This document shows, piece after piece, positions 37,545 to 51,865 of a DNA stretch of 64,000 nt. The notes under the pieces are model-generated. The model had not been told where the DNA came from and made no database searches. It saw only the letters and a list, made by a program, of their open reading frames with translations. The DNA lies in assembly GCA_013368325.1 (NCBI GenBank), contig JAACJK010000063.1, forward strand, positions 496,001 through 560,000. Direction: 5' to 3'. The stretch comes from Ephemerocybe angulata. Lineage: Eukaryota > Basidiomycota > Agaricomycetes > Agaricales > Psathyrellaceae. Numbering within the stretch: the first letter of the stretch is position 1; each line of letters opens with the position of its first letter. The translations under genes and the position numbers were made by a program.

Positions 37545-40500
37545 CCATTTGCAAACCGAGTCAGAGGCGCACGTCAGATGCAATACGGGTGCAGTCGACT
37601 GTCCCTCATTCACAAGTCGACTGAGCATCGAGGCAAGACAGAGTGCGTCGCATGCCACAGGTGCGATGACCTTTGTCCCTCATTCGCAAACCGAGTCAGA
37701 GGCGCACGTCAGATGCAATACGGGTGCAGTCCACTGTCCGCCATTCACAAGTCGACCAAGCATCGAGGCAAGACAGAGTGCGTCGCATGCCACAGGTGCG
37801 ATGACCTTTGTCCCTCATTCACAAACCAAGTCAGAGGCGTACGTCGGATGTGACAGGTGCGCAGTCCTTTGTGCCTCACTCACAAACCGAGTCAGAGGCG
37901 CACGTCCGATGTGACAGGTGCGATGTCCTTTGTCCCTCATTCACAAACCGTGTCAAAGGCGTACGTCGGATGTGACAGGTGCGATGTCCTTTGTCCCTCA
38001 TTCACAAACCGTGTCAAAGGCGTACGTCGGATGTGACAGGTGCGCAGTCCACTGTCCGTCATTCACAAGTCGACCGAGCATCGAGGCAAGACAGAGTGCA
38101 TCGCATGCCACAGGTGCGATGACCTTTGTCCCTCATTCACAAACCAAGTCAGAGGCGCACGTCAGATGCCACAGGTGCGATGACCTTTGTCCCTCATTCA
38201 CAAACCGAGTCAGAGGCGCACGTCAGAGGCAATACGGGTGCAGTCCACTGTCCCTCATTCACAAGTCGACCGAGCATCGAGGCAAGACAGAGTGCGTCGC
38301 ATGCCACAGGTGCGATGACCTTTGTCCCTCATTCGCAAACCGAGTCAGAGGCGCACATCAGATGCAATACGGGTGCAGTCCACTGTCCGTCATTCACAAG
38401 TCGACCAAGCATCGAGGCAAGACAGAGTGCGTCGCATGCCACAGGTGCGATGACCTTTGTCCCTCATTCACAAACCGAGTCAGAGGCGCACGTCCGATGT
38501 GACAGGTGCGATGTCCTTTGTCCCTCATTCACAAACCGTGTCAAAGGCGTACGTCGGATGTGACAGGTGCGATGTCCTTTGTCCCTCATTCACAAACCGT
38601 GTCAAAGGCGTACGTCGGATGTGACAGGTGCGATGTCCTTTGTCCCTCATTCACAAACCGTGTCAAAGGCGTACGTCGGATGTGACAGGTGCGCAGTCCA
38701 CTGTCCGTCATTCACAAGTCGACCGAGCATCGAGGCAAGACAGAGTGCATCGCATGCCACAGGTGCGATGACCTTTGTCCCTCATTCACAAACCAAGTCA
38801 GAGGCGCACGTCAGATGCCACAGGTGCGATGACCTTTGTCCCTCATTCACAAACCGAGTCAGAGGCGCACGTCAGAGGCAATACGGGTGCAGTCCACTGT
38901 CCCTCATTCACAAGTCGACCGAGCATCGAGGCAAGACAGAGTGCGTCGCATGCCACAGGTGCGATGACCTTTGTCCCTCATTCGCAAACCGAGTCAGAGG
39001 CGCACATCAGATGCAATACGGGTGCAGTCCACTGTCCGTCATTCACAAGTCGACCAAGCATCGAGGCAAGACAGAGTGCGTCGCATGCCACAGGTGCGAT
39101 GACCTTTGTCCCTCATTCACAAACCAAGTCAGAGGCGTACGTCGGATGTGACAGGTGCGATGTCCTTTGTCCCTCATTCACAAACCGTGTCAAAGGCGTA
39201 CGTCGGATGTGACAGGTGCGCAGTCCACTGTCCGTCATTCACAAGTCGACCGAGCATCGAGGCAAGACAGAGTGCATCGCATGCCACAGGTGCGATGACC
39301 TTTGTCCCTCATTCACAAACCAAGTCAGAGGCGCACGTCAGATGCCACAGGTGCGATGACCTTTGTCCCTCATTCACAAACCGAGTCAGAGGCGCACGTC
39401 AGAGGCAATACGGGTGCAGTCCACTGTCCCTCATTCACAAGTCGACCGAGCATCGAGGCAAGACAGAGTGCGTCGCATGCCACAGGTGCGATGACCTTTG
39501 TCCCTCATTCGCAAACCGAGTCAGAGGCGCACATCAGATGCAATACGGGTGCAGTCCACTGTCCGTCATTCACAAGTCGACCAAGCATCGAGGCAAGACA
39601 GAGTGCGTCGCATGCCACAGGTGCGATGACCTTTGTCCCTCATTCACAAACCAAGTCAGAGGCGTACGTCGGATGTGACAGGTGCGATGTCCTTTGTCCC
39701 TCATTCACAAACCGTGTCAAAGGCGTACGTCGGATGTGACAGGTGCGCAGTCCACTGTCCGTCATTCACAAGTCGACCGAGCATCGAGGGAAGACAGAGT
39801 GCGTCGCATGCCACAGGTGCGATGACCTTTGTCCCTCATTCACAAACCAAGTCAGAGGCGCACGTCAGATGCAATACGGGTGCAGTCCACTGTCCGTCAT
39901 TCACAAGTCGACCAAGCATCGAGGCAAGACAGAGTGCGTTGCATGCCACAGGTGCGATGACCTTTGTCCCTCATTCACAAACCAAGTCAGAGGCGTACGT
40001 CGGATGCCACAGGTGCGATGACCTTTGTCCCTCATTCACAAACCAAGTCAGAGGCGTACGTCAGATGCAATATGGGTGCAGTCCACTGTCCCTCATTCAC
40101 AAGTCGACCAAGCATCGAGGCAAGACAGAGTGCGTCGCATGCCACAGGTGCGATGACCTTTGTCCCTCATTCACAAACCAAGTCAGAGGCGCACGTCAGA
40201 TGCCACAGGTGCGATGACCTTTGTCCCTCATTCACAAACCGAGTCAGAGGCGCACGTCAGAGGCAATACGGGTGCAGTCCACTGTCCCTCATTCACAAGT
40301 CGACCGAGCATCGAGGCAAGACAGAGTGCGTCGCATGCCACAGGTGCGATGACCTTTGTCCCTCATTCGCAAACCGAGTCAGAGGCGCACATCAGATGCA
40401 ATACGGGTGCAGTCCACTGTCCGTCATTCACAAGTCGACCAAGCATCGAGGCAAGACAGAGTGCGTCGCATGCCACAGGTGCGATGACCTTTGTCCCTCA

Positions 40501-40655
40501 TTCACAAACCAAGTCAGAGGCGTACGTCGGATGTGACAGGTGCGATGTCCTTTGTCCCTCATTCACAAACCGTGTCAAAGGTGTACGTCGGATGTGACAG
40601 GTGCGCAGTCCACTGTCCGTCATTCACAAGTCGACCGAGCATCGAGGCAAGGGTT
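37545..40655. repeat. Satellite family 1, 61- and 74-bp units with higher-order structure
   Basis: A 61-bp unit containing TTTGTCCCTCATTCACAAAC and AGGCG(C/T)ACGTC alternates with a 74-bp variant carrying CAAGTCGACCGAGCATCGAG and AAGACAGAGTGCGTCGCATG. Larger blocks are themselves repeated: 649 bp apart (37918/38567, 38126/38775) and 527 bp apart (38775/39302, 39106/39633). Several frames stay open for 140-190 codons as a result of the repetition. The array ends abruptly at about 40650. Confidence 0.92.
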
Positions 40656-40960
40656 ATTGGCTTAACTTTTGGGACCCAGGGTGACAATACCCTGGGGGTC
40701 TAGGGAGCACAACTTGGCTGGGGCATTGGCCAGGATTTGGGCTTGGGGAATATTTGGGTAGACTGTACACAGATTACCTGCACAATACAAGCTACATGCA
40801 TACTTTGAAGGTGAGCAGGATGACAGATGGTTTTGGTTTCTGGAGGAAGGCTTCCATTGAGGTAGATGCACACATGTGTGCTCGAGGATCACACATGGCG
40901 CACAATCCAAGCTCATTTTTGAGAGACTTGATGGGGTTTCTTTCTGGTGCACACCAGTGC
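40656..40960. other. Spacer and degenerate edge of satellite family 2
   Basis: Mostly unique sequence. From about 40860 it contains degraded pieces of the 75-bp unit (GTGTGCTCGAGGATCACACA) mixed with GATGGGGTTTCTTTCTGG. A similar GAAGGGGTTTCTTTCTG string flanks the other end of the array near 54975. Confidence 0.6.
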
Positions 40961-43900
40961 ACTCGAGGATTACACACACAGTACAATCCAAGGAGTTTTT
41001 GGCTGCATGTAAGGCTCGGTCAACTCACCGCAAAGTGAATGCACAGATGTGCAATCGAGGATTACATCAGATGTGCGCTCGAGGATTACACACACAGTAC
41101 AATCGAATTAAGGCTCGGTCAAGCCACCGCAAAGTGGGTGCACATATGTGCGCTCGAGGATTACACACACAGTAGAATCCAATCAAGGCTCAGTCAAGCC
41201 ACCGCAAAGTGGGTGCACATATGTGCGCTCGAGGATTACACACACAGTACAATAGAATCAAGGCTTGGTCAAGCCACAGCAAGGTGGGTGCACATATGTG
41301 CGCTCGAGGATTACACACACAGTACAATCCAATCAAGGCTCGGTCAAGCCACTGCCAGCTGGGTCCACAGATGTGCGCTCGAGGATTACACACAGAGTAA
41401 AATCCAATCAAGGCTCGGTCAAGCCACCGCAAAGTGGGTGCACATATGTGCGCTCGAGGATTACACACACAGTAGAATCTGATCTTGCTATAGGGAAGGC
41501 TCAGTCAAGCCACCACAAGGTGGGTGCACATATGTGCACTCGAGGATTACACACACAGGTGCACATATGTGCGCTCGAGGATTACACACACAGTACAATC
41601 CAATCAAGGCTCGGTCAAGCCACCACAAGGTGGGTCCACAGATGTGTGCTCGAGGATTACACACACAGTAGAATCCAATCAAGGCTCGGTCAAGCCACAG
41701 CAAGGTGGGTCCACATATGTGTGCTCGAGGATTACACACACAGTAGAATCCGATCTTGCTATAGGGAAGGCTCAGTCAAGCCACACAAGGTGGGTGCACA
41801 TATGTGCACTCGAGGATTACACACACAGGTGCACATATGTGCGCTCGAGGATTACACACACACAGTACAATCCAATCAAGGCTCGGTCAAGCCACCGCAA
41901 AGTGGGTGCACATATGTGCGCTCGAGGATTACACACACAGTACAATCGAATCAAGGCTCGGTCAAGCCACCGCAAGGTGGGTCCACAGATGTGTGCTCGA
42001 GGATTACACACACAGTACAATCCAATCAAGGCTCGGTCAAGCCACCACAAAGTGGGTGCACATATGTGCGCTCGAGGATTACACACACAGTACAATCCAA
42101 TCAAGGCTCGGTCAAGCAACCGCAAAGTGGGTCCACATCTGTGCGCTCGAGGATTACACACACAGTACAATCGAATTAAGGCTCGGTCAAGCCACCGCAA
42201 AGTGGGTGCACATATGTGCGCTTGAGGATTACACACACAGTAGAATCCAATCAAGGCTCAGTCAAGCCACCGCAAAGTGGGTGCACATATGTGCGCTCGA
42301 GGATTACACACACAGTACAATAGAATCAAGGCTTGGTCAAGCCACAGCAAGGTGGGTGCACATATGTGCGCTCGAGGATTACACACACAGTACAATCCAA
42401 TCAAGGCTCGGTCAAGCCACTGCCAGCTGGGTCCACAGATGTGCGCTCGAGGATTACACACAGAGTAAAATCCAATCAAGGCTCGGTCAAGCCACCGCAA
42501 AGTGGGTGCACATATGTGCGCTCGAGGATTACACACACAGTAGAATCCGATCTTGCTATAGGGAAGGCTCAGTCAAGCCACCACAAGGTGGGTGCACATA
42601 TGTGCACTCGAGGATTACACACACAGGTGCACATATGTGCGCTCGAGGATTACACACACAGTACAATCCAATCAAGGCTCGGTCAAGCCACCACAAGGTG
42701 GGTCCACAGATGTGTGCTCGAGGATTACACACACAGTAGAATCCAATCAAGGCTCGGTCAAGCCACAGCAAGGTGGGTCCACATATGTGTGCTCGAGGAT
42801 TACACACACAGTAGAATCCGATCTTGCTATAGGGAAGGCTCAGTCAAGCCACACAAGGTGGGTGCACATATGTGCACTCGAGGATTACACACACAGGTGC
42901 ACATATGTGCGCTCGAGGATTACACACACACAATACAATCCAATCAAGGCTCGGTCAAGCCACCGCAAAGTGGGTGCACATATGTGCGCTCGAGGATTAC
43001 ACACACAGTACAATCGAATCAAGGCTCGGTCAAGCCACCGCAAGGTGGGTCCACAGATGTGTGCTCGAGGATTACACACACAGTACAATCCAATCAAGGC
43101 TCGGTCAAGCCACCACAAAGTGGGTGCACATATGTGCGCTCGAGGATTACACACACAGTACAATCCAATCAAGGCTCGGTCAAGCAACCGCAAAGTGGGT
43201 CCACATCTGTGCGCTCGAGGATTACACACACAGTACAATCCAATCAAGGCTCGGTCTAGCAACCGCAAGGTGGGTCCACAGATGTGTGCTCGAGGATTAC
43301 ACACACAGTACAATCCAATCAAGGCTTGGTCAAGCCACAGCAAGGTGGGTGCACATATGTGCGCTCGAGGATTACACACACAGTACAATCCAATCAAGGC
43401 TCGGTCAAGCCACTGCCAGGTGGGTGCACATATGTGCGCTCGAGGATTACACACACAGTAGAATCCGATCTTGCTATAGGGAAGGCTCAGTCAAGCCACC
43501 ACAAGGTGGGTGCACATATGTGCACTCGAGGATTACACACACAGGTGCACATATGTGCGCTCGAGGATTACACACACACAGTACAATCCAATCAAGGCTC
43601 GGTCAAGCCACCGCAAAGTGGGTGCAAATATGTGCGCTCGAGGATTACACACACAGTACAATCGAATCAAGGCTCGGTCAAGCCACCGCAAGGTGGGTCC
43701 ACAGATGTGTGCTCGAGGATTACACACACAGTACAATCCAATCAAGGCTCGGTCAAGCCACCGCAAAGTGGGTGCACATATGTGCGCTCGAGGATTACAC
43801 ACACAGTAGAATCTGATCTTGCTATAGGGAAGGCTCAGTCAAGCCACCACAAGGTGGGTGCACATATGTGCACTCGAGGATTACACACACAGGTGCACAT

Positions 43901-46900
43901 ATGTGCGCTCGAGGATTACACACACAGTACAATCCAATCAAGGCTCGGTCAAGCCACCACAAGGTGGGTCCACAGATGTGTGCTCGAGGATTACACACAC
44001 AGTAGAATCCAATCAAGGCTCGGTCAAGCCACAGCAAGGTGGGTCCACATATGTGTGCTCGAGGATTACACACACAGTAGAATCCGATCTTGCTATAGGG
44101 AAGGCTCAGTCAAGCCACACAAGGTGGGTGCACATATGTGCACTCGAGGATTACACACACAGGTGCACATATGTGCGCTCGAGGATTACACACACACAGT
44201 ACAATCCAATCAAGGCTCGGTCAAGCCACCGCAAAGTGGGTGCACATATGTGCGCTCGAGGATTACACACACAGTACAATCGAATCAAGGCTCGGTCAAG
44301 CCACCGCAAGGTGGGTCCACAGATGTGTGCTCGAGGATTACACACACAGTACAATCCAATCAAGGCTCGGTCAAGCCACCACAAAGTGGGTGCACATATG
44401 TGCGCTCGAGGATTACACACACAGTACAATCCAATCAAGGCTCGGTCAAGCAACCGCAAAGTGGGTCCACATCTGTGCGCTCGAGGATTACACACACAGT
44501 ACAATCGAATTAAGGCTCGGTCAAGCCACCGCAAAGTGGGTGCACATATGTGCGCTTGAGGATTACACACACAGTAGAATCCAATCAAGGCTCAGTCAAG
44601 CCACCGCAAAGTGGGTGCACATATGTGCGCTCGAGGATTACACACACAGTACAATAGAATCAAGGCTTGGTCAAGCCACAGCAAGGTGGGTGCACATATG
44701 TGCGCTCGAGGATTACACACACAGTACAATCCAATCAAGGCTCGGTCAAGCCACTGCCAGCTGGGTCCACAGATGTGCGCTCGAGGATTACACACAGAGT
44801 AAAATCCAATCAAGGCTCGGTCAAGCCACCGCAAAGTGGGTGCACATATGTGCGCTCGAGGATTACACACACAGTAGAATCCGATCTTGCTATAGGGAAG
44901 GCTCAGTCAAGCCACCACAAGGTGGGTGCACATATGTGCACTCGAGGATTACACACACAGGTGCACATATGTGCGCTCGAGGATTACACACACAGTACAA
45001 TCCAATCAAGGCTCGGTCAAGCCACCACAAGGTGGGTCCACAGATGTGTGCTCGAGGATTACACACACAGTAGAATCCAATCAAGGCTCGGTCAAGCCAC
45101 AGCAAGGTGGGTCCACATATGTGTGCTCGAGGATTACACACACAGTAGAATCCGATCTTGCTATAGGGAAGGCTCAGTCAAGCCACACAAGGTGGGTGCA
45201 CATATGTGCACTCGAGGATTACACACACAGGTGCACATATGTGCGCTCGAGGATTACACACACACAATACAATCCAATCAAGGCTCGGTCAAGCCACCGC
45301 AAAGTGGGTGCACATATGTGCGCTCGAGGATTACACACACAGTACAATCGAATCAAGGCTCGGTCAAGCCACCGCAAGGTGGGTCCACAGATGTGTGCTC
45401 GAGGATTACACACACAGTACAATCCAATCAAGGCTCGGTCAAGCCACCACAAAGTGGGTGCACATATGTGCGCTCGAGGATTACACACACAGTACAATCC
45501 AATCAAGGCTCGGTCAAGCAACCGCAAAGTGGGTCCACATCTGTGCGCTCGAGGATTACACACACAGTACAATCCAATCAAGGCTCGGTCTAGCAACCGC
45601 AAGGTGGGTCCACAGATGTGTGCTCGAGGATTACACACACAGTACAATCCAATCAAGGCTTGGTCAAGCCACAGCAAGGTGGGTGCACATATGTGCGCTC
45701 GAGGATTACACACACAGTACAATCCAATCAAGGGCTCGGTCAAGCCACTGCCAGGTGGGTGCACATATGTGCGCTCGAGGATTACACACACAGTACAATC
45801 GAATCAAGGCTCGGTCAAGCCACCGCAAGGTGGGTCCACAGATGTGTGCTCGAGGATTACACACACAGTACAATCCAATCAAGGCTCGGTCAAGCCACCA
45901 CAAAGTGGGTGCACATATGTGCGCTCGAGGATTACACACACAGTACAATCCAATCAAGGCTCGGTCAAGCAACCGCAAAGTGGGTCCACATCTGTGCGCT
46001 CGAGGATTACACACACAGTACAATCCAATCAAGGCTCGGTCTAGCAACCGCAAGGTGGGTCCACAGATGTGTGCTCGAGGATTACACACACAGTACAATC
46101 CAATCAAGGCTTGGTCAAGCCACAGCAAGGTGGGTGCACATATGTGCGCTCGAGGATTACACACACAGTACAATCCAATCAAGGCTCGGTCAAGCCACTG
46201 CCAGGTGGGTGCACATATGTGCGCTCGAGGATTACACACACAGTAGAATCCGATCTTGCTATAGGGAAGGCTCAGTCAAGCCACCACAAGGTGGGTGCAC
46301 ATATGTGCACTCGAGGATTACACACACAGGTGCACATATGTGCGCTCGAGGATTACACACACACAGTACAATCCAATCAAGGCTCGGTCAAGCCACCGCA
46401 AAGTGGGTGCACATATGTGCGCTCGAGGATTACACACACAGTACAATCGAATCAAGGCTCGGTCAAGCCACCGCAAGGTGGGTCCACAGATGTGTGCTCG
46501 AGGATTACACACACAGTACAATCCAATCAAGGCTTGGTCAAGCCACAGCAAGGTGGGTGCACATATGTGCACTCGAGGATTACACACACAGTACAATCCA
46601 ATCAAGGCTCGGTCAAGCCACTGCCAGGTGGGTGCACATATGTGCGCTCGAGGATTACACACACAGTAGAATCCGATCTTGCTATAGGGAAGGCTCAGTC
46701 AAGCCACCACAAGGTGGGTGCACATATGTGCACTCGAGGATTACACACACAGGTGCACATATGTGCGCTCGAGGATTACACACACACAGTACAATCCAAT
46801 CAAGGCTCGGTCAAGCCACCGCAAAGTGGGTGCACATATGTGCGCTCGAGGATTACACACACAGTACAATCGAATCAAGGCTCGGTCAAGCCACCGCAAG

Positions 46901-49713
46901 GTGGGTCCACAGATGTGCGCTCGAGGATTACACACACAGTAGAATCCGATCTTGCTATAGGGAAGGCTCAGTCAAGCCACCACAAGGTGGGTGCATATAT
47001 GTGCACTCGAGGATTACACACACAGGTGCACATATGTGCGCTCGAGGATTACACACACACAGTACAATCCAATCAAGGCTCGGTCAAGCCACCGCAAAGT
47101 GGGTGCACATATGTGCGCTCGAGGATTACACACACAGTACAATCGAATCAAGGCTCGGTCAAGCCACCACAAGGTGGGTCCACAGATGTGTGCTCGAGGA
47201 TTACACACACAGTACAATCCAATCAAGGCTTGGTCAAGCCACAGCAAGGTGGGTGCACATATGTGCGCTCGAGGATTACACACACAGTACAATCGAATCA
47301 AGGCTCGGTCAAGCCACCACAAGGTGGGTCCACAGATGTGTGCTCGAGGATTACACACACAGTACAATCCAATCAAGGCTTGGTCAAGCCACAGCAAGGT
47401 GGGTGCACATATGTGCGCTCGAGGATTACACACACAGTACAATCCAATCAAGGCTTGGTCAAGCCACTGCCAGGTGGGTCCACAGATGTGCACTCGAGGA
47501 TTACACACAGAGTAAAATCCAATCAAGGCTTGGTCAAGCCACTGCCAGGTGGGTCCACAGATGTGCGCTCAAGGATTACACACACAGTACAATCCAATCA
47601 AGGCTCGGTCAAGCAAGCGCAAAGTGGGTGCACATATGTGCGCTCGAGGATTACACACACAGTAGCATCCAATCAAGGCTCGGTCAAGCCACCGCAAGGT
47701 ATGTCCACATCTGTGCGCTCGAGGATTACACACACAGTACAATCCAATCAAGGCTCAGTCTAGCAACCGCAAAGTGGGTCCACATCTGTGCGCTCGAGGA
47801 TTACACACACAGTACAATCCAATCAAGGCTCGGTCAAGCAACTGCAAAGTGGGTCCACATCTGTGCGCTCGAGGATTACACACACAGTACAATCCAATCA
47901 AGGCTCGGTCTAGCAACCGCAAGGTGGGTCCACATCTGTGCGCTCGAGGATTACACACACAGTACAATCCAATCAAGGCTTGGTCAAGCCACAGCAAGGT
48001 GGGTCCACAGATGTGGGCTCGAGGATTACACACACAGTACAATCCAATCAAGGCTCGGTCAAGCCACTGCCAGGTGGGTCCACAGATGTGCGCTCGAGGA
48101 TTACACACACAGTACAATCGAATCAAGGCTCGGTCAAGCCACCACAAGGTGGGTCCACAGATGTGTGCTCGAGGATTACACACACAGTACAATCCAATCA
48201 AGGCTTGGTCAAGCCACAGCAAGGTGGGTGCACATATGTGCGCTCGAGGATTACACACACAGTACAATCCAATCAAGGCTTGGTCAAGCCACTGCCAGGT
48301 GGGTCCACAGATGTGCACTCGAGGATTACACACAGAGTAAAATCCAATCAAGGCTTGGTCAAGCCACTGCCAGGTGGGTCCACAGATGTGCGCTCAAGGA
48401 TTACACACACAGTACAATCCAATCAAGGCTCGGTCAAGCAAGCGCAAAGTGGGTGCACATATGTGCGCTCGAGGATTACACACACAGTAGCATCCAATCA
48501 AGGCTCGGTCAAGCCACCGCAAGGTATGTCCACATCTGTGCGCTCGAGGATTACACACACAGTACAATCCAATCAAGGCTTGGTCTAGCAACCGCAAAGT
48601 GGGTCCACATCTGTGCGCTCGAGGATTACACACACAGTACAATCCAATCAAGGCTCGGTCAAGCAACCGCAAAGTGGGTCCACATCTGTGCGCTCGAGGA
48701 TTACACACACAGTACAATCCAATCAAGGCTCGGTCGAGCCACTGCCAGGTGGGTCCACAGATGTGCGCTCGAGGATTACACACAGAGTAAAATCCAATCA
48801 AGGCTCGGTCAAGCCACCGCAAAGTGGGTCCACATCTGTGCGCTCGAGGATTACACACACAGTACAATCGAATCAAGGCTCGGTCAAGCCACCGCAAAGT
48901 GGGTGCACATATGTGCGCTCGAGGATTACACACACAGTAGCATCCAATCAAGGCTCGGTCAAGCCACCGCAAGGTGTGTCCACATCTGTGCGCTCGAGGA
49001 TTACACACACAGTACAATCCAATCAAGGCTCGGTCTAGCAACCGCAAAGTGGGTCCACATCTGTGCGCTCGAGGATTACACACACAGTACAATCCAATCA
49101 AGGCTCGGTCAAGCAACCGCAAAGTGGGTCCACATCTGTGCGCTCGAGGATTGCACACACAGTACAATCCAATCAAGGCTCGGTCGAGCCACTGCCAGGT
49201 GGGTCCACAGATGTGCGCTCGAGGATTACACACAGAGTAAAATCCAATCAAGGCTCGGTCAAGCCACCGCAAAGTGGGTGCACATATGTGCGCTCGAGGA
49301 TTACACACACAGTAGAATCCGATCTTGCTATAGGGAAGGCTCAGTCAAGCCACCACAAGGTGGGTGCACATATGTGCACTCGAGGATTACACACACAGGT
49401 GCACATATGTGTGCTCGAGGATTACACACACAGTACAATCCAATCAAGGCTCGGTCAAGCCACAGCAAGGTGGGTGCACATATGTGCGCTCGAGGATTAC
49501 ACACACAGTAGAATCCGATCTTGCTATAGGGAAGGCTCAGTCAAGCCACCACAAGGTGGGTGCACATATGTGCACTCGAGGATTACACACACAGGTGCAC
49601 ATATGTGCGCTCGAGGATTACACACACACAGTACAATCCAATCAAGGCTCGGTCAAGCCACCACAAGGTGGGTCCACAGATGTGTGCTCGAGGATTACAC
49701 ACACAGTAGAATC
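40961..49713. repeat. Satellite family 2 (75-bp units), left part
   Basis: The unit is exactly 75 bp, e.g. starts 47821 and 47896: AATCAAGGCTCGGTCAAGCC, then (A)CCGCAAAGTGGGT, a variable site, CGCTCGAGGATTACACACAC and AGTACAATCC. The variable site is GCACATATGTGC (a perfect palindrome), CCACAGATGTGC or CCACATCTGTGC. A marker variant with GATCTTGCTATAGGGA, followed by a 35-bp truncated unit, recurs about 14 times (first at 41478, last at 49518). Higher-order periods are 1,068 bp (41190/42258) and 2,334 bp (41488/43822, 42333/44667, 42872/45206). Because 75 is divisible by three and units lack stops, all plus frames and at least one minus frame are open. Confidence 0.95.
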
Positions 49714-51865
49714 TAGTGATAGGCACGGGTCAACCCCGGGTCCAAATGGGCCAACCCCTACCCAACCCGGCACTTCACCCAACCCCTACGGCGGGTTAAG
49801 GGTGGGGTTACGGGTCCATCAACGGGTGCAACGGGTTGGGTCAACCCGCGGTTTTCAGACGGGTTCACGGGTCCACAGGCAGAAAATCATACAAAAGAAC
49901 ATAAAATACAAGTTACCCAGTCGCGACAGAGCTCTAATCTATTAATCTAAGTTGATATGATCCCACCCAGGCTCCAAGTCCACATCCTCATCTCCCTCTA
50001 CCTCTGGATTAGAACGGACCACCTTTAAAACATCAGAGTCCCTGACGAGGCCAGCGAGACTCCAGTAGTTCATACAGAGAAGCGCACGGATGGACTGCGC
50101 CGTCAAACGGTTCCGAAGATGAGTGATGATCAATCGGCCTCGACTGAAGACTCGCTCGACATCGACAGAGGTTGCTGCAGACTCGACGTAAGAAAGGAAG
50201 TCCATAGACATCAATAGGAAGTAACAACTGACCAGGGATAGTCAGATAATCGAGCGCCATGCGGGACAAGCGGGGGTACATCTTCCGGTGCTTGTGCCAC
50301 CAAGGAATGGCATCGACGACCGAGCGATCAACATCCTCGCTCAGGTAATGGTCGAGCTCATCCTTAAACTCAGGCAGCTCGGTCGAGGTGGAAGCATCGG
50401 TGGCGGCAAGGGCGGGGAGAACGTCGAACATGTTCCCCTCCCCGTTGACCTGACCATGGGTTTCCTATTCGAACGAAAGATGGTTATGCTGGTGAGCGAG
50501 ACAAAGCTGTGTGCCGTGCATACCTCGGGTTTGGCTTGGGTGACGCGCTGGACCTCGGCGAACTCAGCGGCGACCAGAATGGGGGCATAGTTTTCGTCGT
50601 ACTCCTCGCGAATGAGGGCTCGTGCTGGGGGATGGGACATAGTGATGGGGGCGGCCGGTCTTCATGTTGGAGAGGTAACCTCGGTCAGCGATGGTCGAGT
50701 AGGACCGCATGCTCTCGGCGATCCATCGCACATGCTCAGCGCTGGATGGCATGGGTCCGGAACTTAGTAAGTTTCATGTATCATTATCTAAGAAGCTTGA
50801 GACTACGTACCGGGACTCTGCCTTCGTGTGAGCACGCGTCGAGTAGGTAACACGTCCCTTCCCGCCCTTTCTCTGGAATGCCACCGTAATCGCGTCCGCC
50901 GTCAGCTCCCCTCCGTTCTTGTAGGATACCTCCCGTACGCCGTTGGCAGTAAGGTCGTCGGCGGCTGTCAGTGCTTCAAGGCTGAAGCACTTCTTGACGT
51001 GGTCGCGCATGTTGCCTGTTGACGTTGCATCGCCGGTATCTTGAAAGCGGCGGATGAACTTGGTTGGCCTGCCGCAGGCACTACCCCGTATGCAATCGAA
51101 CTTGTGCGTGAGGCGACCGTCGATATACTCGATGACTGGGTCTTTGAAAAAACCATAAACCCCTTTCTTGAATGTCTTCTTCTTTTTCTCTGCAACGTAA
51201 ACTTAGGGAATTTCATAAGAATGAATGAAAGCTCTCTACGCACCTAACTCGACCTCGTCATCTATCTCCTCAACGGTCACCTCAGCGACCTCGCCATCCG
51301 ACTGGACCTCTTCCATGATGTGGTCGCTGTTGGCATCGAGAACTTCCCCATTCGAGGACATGTCATCGAGGTCCTCGTCATCCTCGCTGTCAATAACAAT
51401 AGCCTTTTTGGCTTGACGTGCGACTGGACGGGGACCTGTGATCTTTGTCTTCGGTGCCACTGCACCTGTTTTTGCCTTCTTCGATGGCTTCGACTTCTCA
51501 GGCTTGGGGTCGGCTGATGTTCTAGGCTTCTTCACAGCCTTAAGAAATGTTGACGTCGGAGCTGAGAGCTTTCGCTTGGTTGCTGTGATGATACGCCCAA
51601 CTCGGGATTTCACAGGAGGAGGTGATTCAGACATAGCTGTAGGCTTAGGAATAGACAGAGAGAATGCGGCAGGGCTGAGACTTGACCGAAAAAAATCACT
51701 GCCACCGCCGAAACCTTAATTTTGGAACTATAGGCACGGAAACCCGGCAAAACCCGGCCATCAGCGGCGGGTTGCGGCATTTGCCATATATGGCAACCCG
51801 CACCCAACCCGAGCTGGGTTGAACCCCGCAACCCGCGCGGGTTCGCCCACCCCTGCCTAACACTG
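49714..51865 (-). mobile_element. Internally deleted hAT transposon inserted in satellite family 2
   Basis: Ends are (T/C)AGTG(A/T)TAGGCA(C/G)GGGT on both sides in inverted orientation (49714-49730 and the complement of 51849-51865), the CAGTG-type hAT terminus. Flanks are GTAGAATC (49706-49713) and ATAGAATC (51866-51873), an 8-bp target-site duplication with one mismatch; the satellite unit continues exactly after it. Length is 2,152 bp, short for a hAT with a full transposase. Confidence 0.9.
49942..51634 (-). pseudogene. hAT transposase remnant lacking its central catalytic region
   Basis: The N-terminal exon (51634 to about 51240) is rich in Lys and Ser with an acidic stretch (IDSEDDEDLDDM). 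Next comes a BED-like finger region (FDCIRGSACG ... NMRDHVKKC, about 51180-50980) and a block with HVRWIAESMRSYSTIADRGY and MKTGRPHHYVPSPST (50650-50760). Then the sequence jumps to ELPEFKDELDHYL, YPRLSRMALDYLTIP and, across a conserved intron, ATSVDVERVFSRGRLIITHL, which is the hAT C-terminal dimerisation domain, ending at 49942. The RNase H-like catalytic core expected between 50650 and 50430 is missing, so the copy should be non-autonomous. Confidence 0.75.

Noticed and set aside
37918..40536. Cys-rich repeated proteins of 140-194 aa
   Set aside because: They are translations of the 61/74-bp satellite and appear in several overlapping frames.
45618..49511. A 1,297-codon open frame with a 25-residue repeat
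   Set aside because: It lies wholly in the 75-bp satellite. All three plus frames and a minus frame are open because the unit is a multiple of three without stops; nothing suggests selection on one frame.
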